Source: Pohlia nutans (Eukaryota; Streptophyta; Bryopsida; Bryales; Mniaceae). Taken from it: 64,000 nucleotides of DNA. The notes under the pieces are model-generated. The model was not told the origin of the DNA, did not search any database, and was given only the letters and a program-made list of their open reading frames with translations. The DNA lies in contig CM040086.1 of NCBI GenBank assembly GCA_022496805.1, positions 2,420,501 through 2,484,500 on the forward strand, in the 5' to 3' direction. The translations under genes were made by a program, and so were the position numbers. How positions within the stretch are numbered: position 1 is the stretch's first letter; every line of letters starts with the position of its first letter. Shown piece by piece: positions 10,525 to 23,146 of the stretch.

Positions 10525-13500
10525 TCAGTAATCTATTGGTAGTGGTTGGTTATTTTTTCTTTTTCTTTTTTGTAGAATAATTGATCTGACATGATGTATA
10601 GCAATGGTATTAATTTCTTTGAATGTGTGTTTAATGGCGGTTTCTGGTAACTTAAATTTTGTGTCGAGGAGTTTCATCGAGGGAATATGTGTTGTGCCTC
10701 TAGCTCCTGCCGTGATGACTATGAGTGGGTCAACTTTCCAGCCTAAATTAATAATGTTGTTAATAAGTCATTGGTATTTCTGATTTTTGATATCTATTGT
10801 TGTTTGTGGGAATCTGTCATTACAGTATGTAAATTCAATAAATTGGATTGTGAAGTTGTCTGATGGTTGTGATGGTCGGTCATTTTTGTGGGGGAGTCCT
10901 TTTACGCAAAGGATGTCTAGTTTGAATCTAGCGTTGCAATGACATCTTTGTTGTTCACATGAGCATGGTAGCAGCAATGTGGGTAATGTGTTTTCTTAAG
11001 GGTTGTTGAATGTTCCTGCATTTATGAGGGTGTAACATCTAGATTTTTGTGATGAGAGGATTAATTTCCTTAGTTCCCAAACTGCTTTGTTGTGTCTTTT
11101 GACTCTAATGGCGTGAATATGGTAATGACTACATTTTAGAAGTACGTGTAGCCATGTGTCTGCATCTGCAGAGTTACAAATGGAACATGTTATTGAGGGG
11201 AATCTTTCTCTACCAAAAAATAGTTGTATTCTAGCATTACCCATGTATTGGCCGGTATGAAGTTTTAATATAATTGTTTTTTGTGAGTCAGTGATTGTAG
11301 GATTGGACCAAAATGCATTGGATAGTTCGTTATCGATGTTTGGGTTCATGGTCCATTTGCTAATGTTGGGAAATTCGATTGCCATTTCTTCAAGGTTATT
11401 TTCTTGGTCGTATTTGGTTAGATATGTTTGGAGACATCTGACAGGGCCTTTATCTGGTCATTTTATAGGTCCTGGCCATATATCTTTTTGAAAATAGAAT
11501 GGTGTTGTATGTGCAAATTCATATGAACTTGTGGCTCTGAAGTATTCTTTTTTGGTCCCCATTTTTGCAAGTTTATCCGCTTATTCGTTGCTTTCAATGT
11601 TGATATGTGCTTTGACTTTGTGGAATGTGGTGGGTTGGGTACGAGTTTTTAGCATTTCTACCATGTCTGTTAGTATGGTTTTATCCGCGTGATTGTTGTG
11701 TGTGGTTGGATGTTTAATATGTGTGTTTAGATTGTATAGGGAGTTGAGGCAATCTGTAAATATATGTGCCGGTTCGTCTGGGTATTTAGCAGTGATTAAA
11801 CTAATTGTTTTGTGAATAGCCATTAGTTCTGCTCGAAAACATGTTTGTAGGCCTGGTAGTCTTGCTGATATTTGCATGTCAGCCTTTGTTGAGTTGTATA
11901 TTCCGTACCCGACTCTTTCTTTTTCCTAGTGTCCGTTGGGGGCTTGTTTAGGAGGTATGAAGGATCCATCGGTATAGTAGCTATGTTGCGGTTGGAATTT
12001 AGGTGTAGTGTTTGTCACAAAGTTTGGTAGAGGTGGTGTGTTTAAGGTGGTTGAGTTGATGGAGGGTGGGTATATGAGTTTGTTCCATTTTTTATTTTTA
12101 TTGACCAGTGTGTTGTGGGAGGTACGTGGAGCATTTTGTATGTGATATTGTAGAATTTGTAGGTTTTCAATTGCTGCTTTAATTGTATTTATTTGGTATG
12201 GTATACCAATGTTGTGATCTTGGTGATGAATGCATAGGATGCGAATTGCAAGAGGTTCTGTCTTCCGTTTATAGAGTTCTTGTGGGATTGTTGGTTCTTC
12301 ATATGTGATGGAATCTGCGGCGAAGTGGGCAATTATATGGGTGTCTGAAAAGGGTCCCATCTGTGGGGAGAGATTTTGGTACCAATTTGTATCTGGTATT
12401 ACCAGTATAGTGATGGTATTTGGGTCAATTTTGGCTGCCAATCGTGCCCAGTGAATTGCTTGTTGGGTTGTTTCTTCATTATGTGGGTGGGCGTAGCCTA
12501 CGCCTTTCCATTTGTATTGGAAGGCGGTACCGAGTGATCCAAAGACTTTATCTCTTGTAAAAAGAGAGTAAAATTCTGAAATTTGTGTGGAACATGTTAT
12601 TGGTGAAGAGAAATATGAGTGGGAGATATTAAAGGTGGTGGTAATGGAGTCAAGAATACTTGTTGGTAGAGTATGTTGTGCTGCTTTTAGTGGGTCTTTT
12701 TTGGGGATTTTATGGTTGTATCTTTGATAGAGCCATATTACTTCTTTTTCAAATGATTGTGTTTGCGGTACTAGGCCGTGTGAGCTATAAATTGCTTTAT
12801 TATATTGTTGCCATAGCCATTTTAGTCTAGTGGTTGGTATCGTGATAAGGTGTCTACCGGTATCTTCATATAGGTGGGTTTGTTCATTATTTACTTGTAC
12901 GGTATCGTAATTGGAAATAATGTCTTTTTCCGGGTTACATTCTTGTATGTGTATGTGTGTAAGTGGGGTGGATGTGGGCGGGGGGATAAATCTTGCATCT
13001 CTGCTTTGTTCAAGAGTGAAGTGTGTGTTAATAATTTTTTTATAGTGATTGTGTTGTAGTTTTGTGCAGTATTTTGTTAGTAATTTAATGTTGTGTGCAA
13101 TGATTGTTGAGTGGTTGAAGGGGAAGAGTTCTCTTTGTGGCATCCATTTGTTGTAAGTAACGTTGTTTTGGAGAGTCCATTGACATAGGTATGTGTTATA
13201 TTTTTTTGTTATTTTGTATTTATCTTTTGAAGTATTTGCTTTGTGGTCTAATATTATGTCGATGGGAAATCTTAAGGGGTTGTTTTTGATGTTAGGGGGT
13301 GGGTTTGGGTGGAGATGTTGTTGTGGGGCTGGGGTCGAGGTGGGTTAGCTGGTACTCTTGGTAATATGTTTTGGTTATTTGAGATGTATCTCTCTTTAAC
13401 CCCTAAATGTCCTCACCTATGTCCAATTTGGGCAGTTTTGCAAAGATGCATTATAAAATGCAACTAGCATGAATATTTGAAACTTGATGTATGAATAAAA

Positions 13501-14890
13501 GTTATAGATTTTGAAATTTAGATTCAATCTATACGGTTAGATCTTTGATTGCTATCACTAATATTTTTCTATAAATTTTGAAACATTAAATAAAAAATTA
13601 TTTTGAAATTCAATTACGAATAAGATATTGAAAGTATGGCGATGAAATTTGTTGTGATGGCTTATAATATAGTACTCTAGGTGTAGTGATTTTTGGAGAT
13701 TTTTTGGATGCTTGATTTTATGAGTTTATTTTTTCAAGAACACTTTTAGACTAAAATCTTCAAAATTTTGGGTGAAACACTGCAACACAAAATGAGGCAT
13801 AATTTTTTCAAAAATTGTTTCCTTTTCGATCGGATCACACATATATGAAGCTAACTCCCCATAAAAAAATCAGTAAAAAAATCACACGACAAAAAGTGCA
13901 TGACGGATGAGAAACTGCGGATGAAATTTGTACATCAAGCAAAATATGCATGGTTGGGCGGTTAGGGGTTAAGCGTTCGGGCGGGTGGATGTCTTGCACA
14001 TGGGTTTGGGCAATTTGGTGTACAACTTGGGTAGCAAAACAATTGTTCAGCTATTTGCAGTGCGCTTTTTTCTAGTTTGGTTGGCGTTTTGTAGTATGTT
14101 TTGAAGTTTTCTGGTGTCATAAGGGTTCTTCCGTTGGAAAGGGTGATGTGTTTTATTTCTTATATGTTATGGATTAATAATTTGTGTAAAAGTTTAAGTG
14201 ATAGTTTGGGGTTGAGATGTGGAAGTTCATTTGTCGATTGTGTTCGCCATTCTCGTTCCAATTCTGTCATATGTAGTTGGAAATTTTCATTTGTACTTTT
14301 GAGGTGAATTCCTCTAGCATTTTTTAAGAGAAATAATGTTCGTATGGTTGGTGAATTAATGCAATCGTATTGTGTAATTCTTGGGATTTCTTCCGCACCT
14401 CCATATTTGGCTAATATGTGGTGTATAAGTCCTTTGTATATTATACCCAGTCTCCCCTGGTCGTTAAGTATGTTTTGAAGTTGTTCACCAATGCATCGTA
14501 AGCATGCGTTTTTTAGTGAAAAAGCCTCAAGGCCAAAGAATTCGTGAGGTAATTGGGTTATTACGTTTGTTGTGCATTTTGGTAGTCCACATATTGTTTT
14601 TTGGATTCCTATAATTTTTTAATCTAGTTTTTTGATGGTCGGTAGTGAGTATGGGACTGCATAAAAACTGTATGCAATGCCTGCTCTAATGACGGTGTCA
14701 ACTATGCTAATTTTTTGTTTAATTGTGGCGGGGCATTTGGCTAGTTGTTTGCATTGGTCTATTATTTTGTTTGTGGTGATGTGCGTTTGGAGTTTCCATT
14801 TTAGTGAGGGTACTAGTTAAATGCCTAAGTATACATAAGGTTTGTTTTGGTGCAGAACAGGTATTGGTTGATTTCTGTAAGACACCCTTA
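10525..14890 (-). mobile_element. Decayed LINE: RT end, unknown domain, RNase H, Zn finger, candidate RLE nuclease
   Basis: Read on the minus strand, the coding remnant starts within the reverse transcriptase thumb (NKPYVYLGI near 14840, CGLPKC and GLEAFSLKNACLRCIGEQL near 14500), so the catalytic palm is missing. After an inserted MITE comes a long open stretch (13143-11926) with an unidentified domain holding VIPDTNWYQNLSP and GPFSDTHIIAHFAAD. RNase H follows with its acidic residues visible: YTDGSF, FRAEL and FTDCLNSL, then VKAH. Next is a finger of CSIC...H...C form (about 11190-11130). The C-terminal part (about 10960-10525) has a CSCEQQRCHC cluster, LDILCV, FIEFTYC, KNQKYQ and VITAGARGTTHI, which fits a PD-(D/E)XK restriction-like endonuclease. 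Stops at about 11926, 11581, 11459, near 10767 and in the RT part show it is dead. Confidence 0.85.
13396..13972 (-). repeat. 577-bp TTAA-ended MITE, copy 2, inside the LINE
   Basis: Same length as and reverse complement of the element at 873-1449. It starts TTAACCCCTAAATGTCC and ends GGTTAGGGGTTAA. It interrupts the minus-strand LINE between the RT remnant and the unidentified middle domain, so it inserted after the LINE. Confidence 0.85.
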
Positions 14891-15511
14891 CCGTGATAAG
14901 GACACCCTCCTTCTAATGATACATTTTCACTCATAGTGTGTACTAAATCAATCCTTTCAATGCCAAATGATAATTGTTGTTAAATAATTGTGATGCAAGA
15001 TTTTTCCTAATTTTTCCATGTTTTACAAGTAAAGTCAGTATTACAATTTTTGAATTTCAATATCTTGCTTCGTATATATTTCAAATATAAGGGTTTCCTC
15101 ACCTCTAATTGCCCAAGCGTCCATGTTCTAATTAATCTCATTAAGATTGTATTCCTTAAGTGACTTTTTGCAATTCAGAAAAATATTTAGTGAGGTCTTA
15201 GAATTAGTATTGACGAGCAAGGTGATATGCAGTTATGCACATACCTATGAATAGTGTTTATACTCAGAATTAATTCGTGACTGACTCTTTGATTATATTT
15301 GCATTCAAACACCTTTGATAGGATCATTTGATTTTGACAATTGGCAAGAATCAAGAAGTGTTAAGTAATTTTTTATTCTAATATTTAATTATCAGGTCTA
15401 GTGAGTTTTTTTTAGTCATTTACTTTTGGCAACAATCAAGTTATATTAATATATTTAAGCACAAAAGCCTAGTAATCATGTTTAATGTATTTTTGCAAAC
15501 CTTTTTAACCC
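14891..15511. other. AT-rich spacer
   Basis: This is the truncated 5' side of the LINE followed by AT-rich DNA. No gene or clear repeat boundary is visible. Confidence 0.35.
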
Positions 15512-16517
15512 TTAACCCCTAACCGTCCTGACATTCATAATTTATAGGTTACTTTCACCTTCGAAGAGGTGTAGCTTTTGCATAAAAAGTTCAATTTTTT
15601 AATGAAATTTTTCAAAACCTTGCGTCTTAGTGTCTTGTTTGTGTGGTTAAAATTTCGAATCAATCTGTGATGTAATGAATTTTGGGGAATCATTTTAGTA
15701 CATGTGTCTAATTTTGATTCACCAAAGTGCATTTTCATGGCTACAACTTCGAAGGCTCTTTTCCCATTTATCCAATCTTCGTTTTCAACAAAAATTGTTA
15801 GGTTAAATTTCCCTTAAAGTCTAGTTATTACGGTAAAATTTTCATGTCAATCCAAGTTGTTCTAAATAGTTGGTAATCATTTTGAACACTTTTTGTTTTT
15901 TAGGTTTCATGGGTCACTTTCTGGGCTACTTTTTGATATTTCAAAGCCATTTTTGAACACATCAAAGATATTTATTAAAACAATACGACTGATGTGTTTC
16001 TATGATGATTTTGAACCACTTTATAGTTTTAAGTTTTTGCATTTGAGTAAGTTTAGAAATTGAATTCTACCTCTCACGCGTAGCTAGGAAAATTTCAACA
16101 TCCTTTCCCAACACTAAAACATTACGATCTTGCAATCTATGTGGCCAAATGACTCAATTTAATTCACATCATCAACAACATATATATTACAAGATTGTAC
16201 AATTGATATTTCTAAACCACACTTACATTTAAACCTATAAGACTTCAAAAGCAATGATGTTTTTAAGCCCAAAAATGCTAGGGACACTTAGAGATTAAAT
16301 ATTAACTCCATCCCCTCGGGCTTAGTTTTCTCAATTTTCAAACAACTTTGACCATGAATTGCTAATGATGATGAAATGTTTTTATGAATTTTCTTTTCCA
16401 AGCATCATCTATGACAAGAATAGTATGTACCTACATTTTGAGAATGTAAATTACTTCTATTTTTCAAGAAAAGAAAATATTTTCTTTCTAAATTAGGAAA
16501 CGACGTTTAAGGATTAA
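15512..16517. repeat. Candidate long TTAA-ended element (about 1 kb)
   Basis: The left end reads TTAACCCCTAACCGTCC, preceded by another TTAACCC. The complement of the right end reads TTAATCCTTAAACGTCG. The ends match at most positions and fit the TTAA family. There is no second copy in the window to confirm the limits. The 67-aa open frame within it is probably meaningless. Confidence 0.5.
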
Positions 16518-17047
16518 TTAAATAGTTTAGGGTGAACATAAGTCCATCCCATATTGAAAGTTCCATTTTCTAGTTCTATACTTCTTTCCAACATTTACAA
16601 TCTCTTTTCACTCTTCCATTTGAGACATGCATCCCGTTTCTAAAAACAATATTTTAAAGTCCCCCTGGAGAGTGAATAGTGACTTTGTTTAGGATTCAAA
16701 ACAAATCTTTGTAAGAGAACAACATGTGCAAGGAGGGCCAACATAGCATACTAGAGCAACATGAGCAAACATCCTTTTCAAATGGGACCACGATGTAGTT
16801 AGGATTAAAAACTAAATTTACATGGCAATTACAAGGAAATCCCATAATTTATGAGATACAAGTGGCATTCGTACATCACTCAAAAGAGTGAATATTCTCC
16901 TTGAGATTCACTTTGAAAAAGGTGTTCCCTTCTCGTGCTCTATTATGTTTTAAAAGAGTGACAAATTTGATGGTCATTGAGAATCAATGATACACTGACA
17001 AACTTGAGAACATTCCAAAATGTTCTTATAGAAACTTGGCATATACT
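16518..17047. other. AT-rich spacer
   Basis: No gene or RNA recognised. Direct short repeats of the type AATTCAAAAG appear just beyond, at 17140-17158. Confidence 0.3.
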
Positions 17048-17440
17048 AGAGTTAACCGAAAAGAAGAGAGAATGCATGTTAGGTGAGGTGAGTCCGACCC
17101 GTATCTAAAGCAGCCAAACAAACTGGCATGGTTTCAAAAGAATTCAAAAGAATTCAAAATAGAAAGGAAGATGAACTAGTTTTACCATCACAAAAATAAC
17201 AAAACTGAGACCAAGGTGAGTTCACAGAGAGTCAAGGCTTAGAGACGATGGCCCACATTCAATTTGAGATTAGATGGCTCTAACAACTCGGACTGACTTT
17301 CAAAGCTCATATCTAAAATTGAAGTTGGAGAGTGTTGGGTTCATTATTTGCTTTGATTTCAGCTACACTCAAAGAGGACATAGACTCTGGTTACCTAATT
17401 TTTTGGGGTCAGATTACCTGTTCTGATTTCGGTTAACTCA
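17048..17440 (-). repeat. GTTAACCGAAA-family MITE, copy 1
   Basis: The ends are AGAGTTAACCGAAAAG and the inverted TTTCGGTTAACTCA. The direct repeat ACT flanks both sides (17045-17047, 17441-17443). The interior matches, in inverted orientation, the element at 42739-43161. Further family members lie at 50910-51224 and 61903-62224. The 3-bp target duplication separates this family from the TTAA family despite the TTAA string in its terminus. Confidence 0.8.
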
Positions 17441-18065
17441 ACTAATAAGACTCTGTTCGTTCAAGGCCTCATATCAAAGCGCCTACAAATTAGCATGATA
17501 ATCCCAGAGGCACCACCTTCATATTAAGGTTGAGAAGGCCTCCATGCCCCGAACAAGTCAAAATCTCAATCCCAAATGTGTTCATCGTCCACAAGTTCTT
17601 GTACTTCCAGCACACTTGTGCAAAGCAGGTGCAACTCTCTCTCTTTTTCACATCACTCATTTTTAACATCGAGTTTCAACACACTTAACCTAGTGTGTAG
17701 AGGTAATGGTTGAGAAATGGAGTTACTGACAGGAGCTTGGGAATGAGTAGACGGTTGAAAAAAAACTGTGAACAGGTTAGGGCAAGCATGAAACCATTTA
17801 GTCATAATGGTTGCCTGAATTCTTAGTCTGACACTATGCGAAATCCAAACAGCATGACGAGGGAAAAGGATAAATTCTCGATTATGGACGAACCCTTCAC
17901 GTTACAATACGCACCTTAAATAGCAGGCGCGCTGATTACCCTTGGTAAAATAGTCAATAAGGCTCTTTGTTTTGTGAAGACGCGAAAGTAATGTAAAAAA
18001 GAGTTTATTGCAATAGCTGGGATCTGCAGAAACTATCCTATTTAGCAAAATAGTGCGAGAAGACA
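17441..18065. other. Downstream flank of the GrpE gene
   Basis: The minus-strand GrpE gene ends at 18066, so its 3' untranslated region should lie in the upper part of this stretch. Nothing else is recognised. Confidence 0.35.
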
Positions 18066-19774
18066 TCACTCATTGGCAAGGGCCTCATCCACCGGCAGGT
18101 CAGGTGTGCTAGCAGCCGGACCAGGGCCCGATGAAACCTTCACCATAGCTGGCCTCAGCAACCTATCTCCTATCCTAAAACCTCGACGAAATTCTTGACT
18201 AACGACATCTTCAGCAAACTCTGTCGAATCCTCGCGCATAATTGCCTCGTGAAGCTGCATAAGCCCACAATCCATGGTCAGATTCAGCTGTTGAATTATA
18301 TGAAAGTCAAATGTATTAAAGTGTAGAGTGTAACTCACCACCCAATCATAGAAAATTATACTGAGTGAATTTCTTAACCCACTCAGATACCTCTGTATCT
18401 TTCTACATAATATAGAGTATGTAAGAACCTGATAAGCTTATTGCGCACATACTGATGGTTTAGGCAACTGGTCTTATGGATGACTCAGTCCTCAGGTGCT
18501 CTGACTACCTTCGAGTCCATACACTCTTGTTTATTAAATTGAGATGAGATAACTTGATTCCGACATCAGTAAGATACACAGAATACAACAGAAAGAGGAA
18601 TGCACAGGTTGTTAGTACTACATGTAACATAAATGCGATAGTGTTTTGTAAACAATTGTGTTCAAACCATGTGCAAGTCATGAATCACTTACATTAGGAT
18701 CAAAGTTCTTGCCAACGGTTTCAACGGCAACCACCCCAAGTGATTTCATGATCTCCACGAACTGCTTGTAGATACCTTGGTAGCTATTATCAATCTTAAC
18801 TTCGCCCTCAGTCTCCGTCTTGATGGATGTCTTAGCCCTTTCGAAGTTGTCCACCATGGGTAACAAGCTCTCTATGACTTCCCCCTTGACGTTACCTGCG
18901 GTGGCAAGACGGTCCCTCTCAGCCCGCTTCCTGTAATTGTCAAAGTCTGCATTGAGCCGAAGATACCGATCCTTGCCGGTCGCAATCTCCTCAATAAGAG
19001 CATTCACTTTCTCGCCCAACGAATCCCGTTCACTGGAAATCGCCTCTAGCTCTCTCTCATATTCACTAACCGATCCCTCATCGTTCGCTGCCAGTGCTTC
19101 TTTGTAACCCTGAAGTAAAGATTGAAGGGTTGATGACGAGGTTTCTTCCGCAGCTCCAGCTTCTTCACTCGCATCATTGCTCACTTCCTCCTCTTCTTTC
19201 ACCTCCTCCTCCTCCTCAGTTTCCTGCCAAACATCAAATGACTCTTTCTTTCAGCCAATGCACAGCAATGAAATTCGGCAAATGACTAGCCACAATTTAT
19301 GACACTTATTAAGATGACGAACCATTCACTTCAATAAATATTTTTATGTTTCTAATCGTAGAACATGCTCCTCGAGCGTATCACTTAGAAAAACCAATGA
19401 CCGAAACCCTAAATGAACTAAGCGCTATCTCTAAGAACGCTGTCTTTATATAAAACTTTCACCTCATGAATCCTCGATAAAAAGACGAGTACCAATATTC
19501 AGAACCGCAAAACTAACAAAACGAGTAATCATGAGATAACGGAAATAATGCGACGCACCTTAGCTTCAGTTTGCGCGGAATTCTGAGCAACAAACACCGA
19601 CCGCCGATAATGAAAACTCTGGAGGTGAACTCTACCACGGAATCTAAAACACTGAGCACCGAATTGCGCAGGCACAAAAGCCCTAGAGGACGACATTCGC
19701 AACGCCACAGTGGTACTCTGCCGGGGCGCATGCCCTACCACTGCAGCTGTACCTGCCACCGCTGCCATTGCCAT
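18066..19774 (-). CDS. Chloroplast GrpE nucleotide-exchange factor, 3 exons
   Basis: Predicted minus-strand exons are 19774-19559, 19223-18693 and 18254-18066, giving 311 codons, all introns phase 0 and GT-AG. Exon 1 (MAMAAVAGTAAVV ... RRSVFVAQNSAQ) is rich in Ala, Ser and Arg and poor in acidic residues, as in a plastid transit peptide. A Glu-rich linker and the long GrpE coiled coil follow (YERELEAISSERDSLGEKV ... DRYLRLNADFDNYRKRAERD). The head region has LLPMVDNFERA and SLGVVAVETVGKNFDPN. Exon 3 supplies LHEAIMREDS and the beta-domain signature FRRGFRIGDRLLRPAMVKVS. I placed the exon 3 acceptor so that FDPN joins LHEAIM, as in the family; a longer open frame upstream of it is intronic. 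The protein exchanges ADP for ATP on stromal Hsp70. It ends with a short acidic tail. Confidence 0.93.
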
Positions 19775-20170
19775 TCCACCTACTAAAACCTCACAAAACC
19801 CTCGAAAATGGCAAAGCACCGAAACTGAAAATCCTGACAAAAACAGAGTCAGATAACGCAGTTTCTACACCTTCATAAATTCAGCCGTTAGGAACTCGAT
19901 GGAAATCAATCCTAGGGGAGTGAGGCAATTCTCGGGTAAGCGGTTGAGACAGCAAACAGATAAGAGCCCACTGGGGCACAGAATGAGAGAGAGAGAGACG
20001 ACAGCGTGCGAGAGTCCGTCCTTAGGTTTTGCGCTGGCGCTTCTAGAGAGGTCGACGGATGAAAAAGCACAACTGCCTTCCTTGTCTGTCGTCACTGCTG
20101 AGGACGTCGTCGGACGAGTGCCGAATTTTCGTCGACGAAGACGGTCATTTGCATAAAAGCGCCACACTCA
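19775..20170 (-). promoter_or_regulatory. Upstream region of the GrpE gene
   Basis: Relatively GC-rich DNA next to the GrpE start codon, with a GA/CT run (GAGAGAGAGAGACGAC) at about 19987-20002. CT-rich tracts are common in plant 5' leaders. I cannot point to a definite TATA box. The overlapping short open frames on both strands are not supported. Confidence 0.35.
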
Positions 20171-20766
20171 CCTCCAGAAACTTCAGTTATTGGTCCATGG
20201 CACTTAAACCATAAGGCCCCCACGTGGCTTCTGGAACTAAAAAGTGAGAAAATTCGAGTTGTTGAATTGTAGGGTGAGCAACAAGGAGATCCTAGCTCTT
20301 TTTGAGAATTGAATCCGTGAGTACTTCATAATCAAATATTCATGAAGTGTGTAATTTTTGGTGATTTTTTAAAAGCTGAAGGAGGCTATCTCGGTGTCAC
20401 TTTAGACCCTCACACGTTTAAATTACGTGATTTTTTTTTTGCACATGTTCAAAATGATGATCTCTATGCAAAGTAAAATTTTCATAAATTTTGGAGCACT
20501 TCTGGATAATCCAATTTTAGCATGTGTCTAGAATGCCCAGAACGAGTTCCATTGATCTTCTCAACGGTGGCATTTTCTCAAAAATTGTGTGATTTTGTCA
20601 ATCTTTTTCTCATACAAAAGCTATGTAAGTTTTTTTTTAATTTCAATGGTGTCGATTGTCAAAATTTCCCCACACCAATGAGGAATTGACCGAGGGAATT
20701 GAGGTTGTTACAAGAGCTAGTCAAGAATACAAGAGCTCAATTCATACCCCCATGGTTGTTTAGGGG
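20171..20766. other. AT-rich spacer ending in a TTAGGGGTTAA end
   Basis: No gene is visible. The string TTTAGGGGTTAA at 20759-20770 looks like the right end of a TTAA-family element whose left end I cannot find. It directly abuts the next element. Confidence 0.35.
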
Positions 20767-21184
20767 TTAATCCTTAAACGTTAAGAGGGTCCTTGGAGGG
20801 TAGCCCGAAGAGCATCTCCAAAAGTTTACAATTATTGCTGCTAAAAATAAAAATAAAAATAAAAATAAAAACCAAAAACCACCTACTATCGCGTTGGACA
20901 ATGCTAGTTGTTGGCCGGCATTTTTGTTGTTTTTTTAAAATGCTTTGTCTCTCTCCATAGTTGTTGCTTGATCATAGCTCCTACTTTCCTTGATTCCTTC
21001 GTTTGATTGTGAAATGTTCCATAGTTGTCTAATTTAAGCGCAAGTTGGGATTTTAGCCACGCTTTTTCATCATCTTTTCAAAACACCAATTCATTTTTAT
21101 TTATTTTTGATAAAATCCATTTTTTTTCTCCATTACTCTCTCATAAACAAGACTGTAGGTCTTGCTTTGACGTTTAAGGGTTAA
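20767..21184. repeat. TTAA-ended MITE, 418 bp
   Basis: It starts TTAATCCTTAAACGTTAA and ends GACGTTTAAGGGTTAA, an inverted pair. A short AAAAAT microsatellite lies inside at about 20840-20870. A GAGCATCTCCAAAAG motif at 20811-20825 resembles Harbinger/Tourist termini, so a second small element may be nested in it. Confidence 0.6.
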
Positions 21185-23146
21185 CTCCTAAAAACAAAAT
21201 CATTCTTGAAGATTTGCGAAGGTATGTTTAGGGCCTGTCACTTCTCTTTCTTTCCATTCTCAATCTTCATAGAATGCATACGTGGTACTTTCTTCTTGGA
21301 TTGTGGAGGACCCATTCTCTAAAGATTGAAAAGTTTCATTTTCCTCCGGAGGTGAAGAATGGCCTTGAAGATTGAGAAACTATGAAGATTGAGAAACCGT
21401 GAAGAAGATTAACAAGTTGTATCCATTCTCATTCTTCACACAACTTTAAGGTGAGTCACACTTACTTTATAGAGAATGGCCATGATTGGTTCTAAGTTTC
21501 TCTTCCAAGGGTCAAAACCTTCAAAGAATCATTCTTGTGTTCTTGTAGTGTTGGCTTTGGAAATTGCATTGCATTGAAACTCATATTCTAATGACAAGTA
21601 TAAAGCAAATGGGCTTACATTTGTTCGCGTGCATAGAGATTGGACGTATGAGGATTGGCGCAAGATTGATTTTGAAGACAAATCGTCATTTGAAGTCAAT
21701 AAGAATTTGTGTTGAATTACAATGTGGCCGAGATCATACAAAAAATACACATGAGATTGTATTGTACCTACTTTCAAGTTTTGCCACAATTTGGTGATGG
21801 TTTGGAATGCCTTCACTAGCTTCAAAAACTATTTTTTAGTCTTCATGTTTGCCGACTAAAGGAAATTAAACTAATGATTTTGTCAATATTTTGTATGATT
21901 TGTTGATCATCCTATGCAAAGCCTATCCCTTATGGAGAACGGTGCTCTTTGGAGGAGTCACTTCCAAAAAATTACAATCGTTGTTGAAAAAAAATATGAT
22001 GCAAATAAATCTTTGAAAGTAATTTTTATAAACGAATTACATTAATATAGGATGCTCAAAATTGATTACAATAATTAAAATGAGGATATTTTTTAATAGT
22101 ACTAATTATAGCAATAAATATTTTAATTTTAGGGTACCTTTAAATACTTTGTTATTGCAAGTGATACCTAAAAAAAATACATAGAGTGACTCCTCAAGCA
22201 ACGCTCTAATCCACCATAGGTCATTCCCTATGCACTAAAGACAAACTCATAGCATGATAAAGAAGAAATGACACAACTCATTCAATCAATATAGAATGCA
22301 GTATGGGATGCAATACCTCTGAAGGAGTTTCATGTCCTCATTTCAAGTATATATGCCATAATGCAAACAACTATTTCGATGAAGTGTGGTAGCACTAGGT
22401 GGTAAACAATATTCTATAAACATCTTTATTGTTATATGCTTTCAAAACTTTTTAATACAATATTGTTGCGTCGTGAAACAAGACTCTATTGTCTTTACAA
22501 TGCACTTTTCTGTTCATGATTTCATGCATTTCTCATCCCACAAAAGCTTTTCAAAGTTCACAATTTCTAAATTGATACACTCTGAAAAAAAATCAAATTA
22601 TTTTTGGTGGGTGCAATACATATTACAATGAGTGATATGAAGTGCAAGGAAGATAAATAATATGTCTTTAAATACGTATATAGTTGAAGATCCTAAAATG
22701 ATCTTACATAACGTTCTTCAATCCTTACTTGACTACAACCTTTACATTGTAGCAACATTGTAGAGAAACGACTAATAAAATGATTCAATTGTTTAACCCT
22801 CTTTGCTTGTCCCAACTGAAGTTAGAGAAGATTCTTTGCAATTCCTCCGATCCCTTGACATATGCTTGAGAAATTTTGATATGTCAGTTCATCATAAATT
22901 TTGATATGCAATAAGGGAGTTGAAGAACATTATGTTTATGATATTTTTAGTCTATTAAAACCTTATAATATTCTTTATTGAAACATATAATTGAATCTTA
23001 TGTTACATTATCAATTTTCATAAAATAGAGTTGAAGCACAATGACCCTAAAAAACTGTAATTGTTAGAAAATGAACGCGAGTCATAAGATAAGTCATCTA
23101 GCTTATGCCACGATTTCAAAGTCACCCTGTTTGTACCATTATTATG
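21185..23146. other. AT-rich intergenic region, no gene recognised
   Basis: About 2 kb without a supported gene. Around 21240-21450 there are inverted and direct copies of a motif like GAAGATTGAGAAAC and CATTCTC, but no clear element boundary. The 80-98-aa open frames (21529-21825, 22386-22631) have no recognisable domain. Confidence 0.35.

Noticed and set aside
18254..18341. Longer N-terminal start for the last GrpE exon (MVSYTLHFN... and MDCGLM...)
   Set aside because: Splicing at the AG before CTTCACGAG gives the family junction FDPN-LHEAIM; the upstream codons are intronic.
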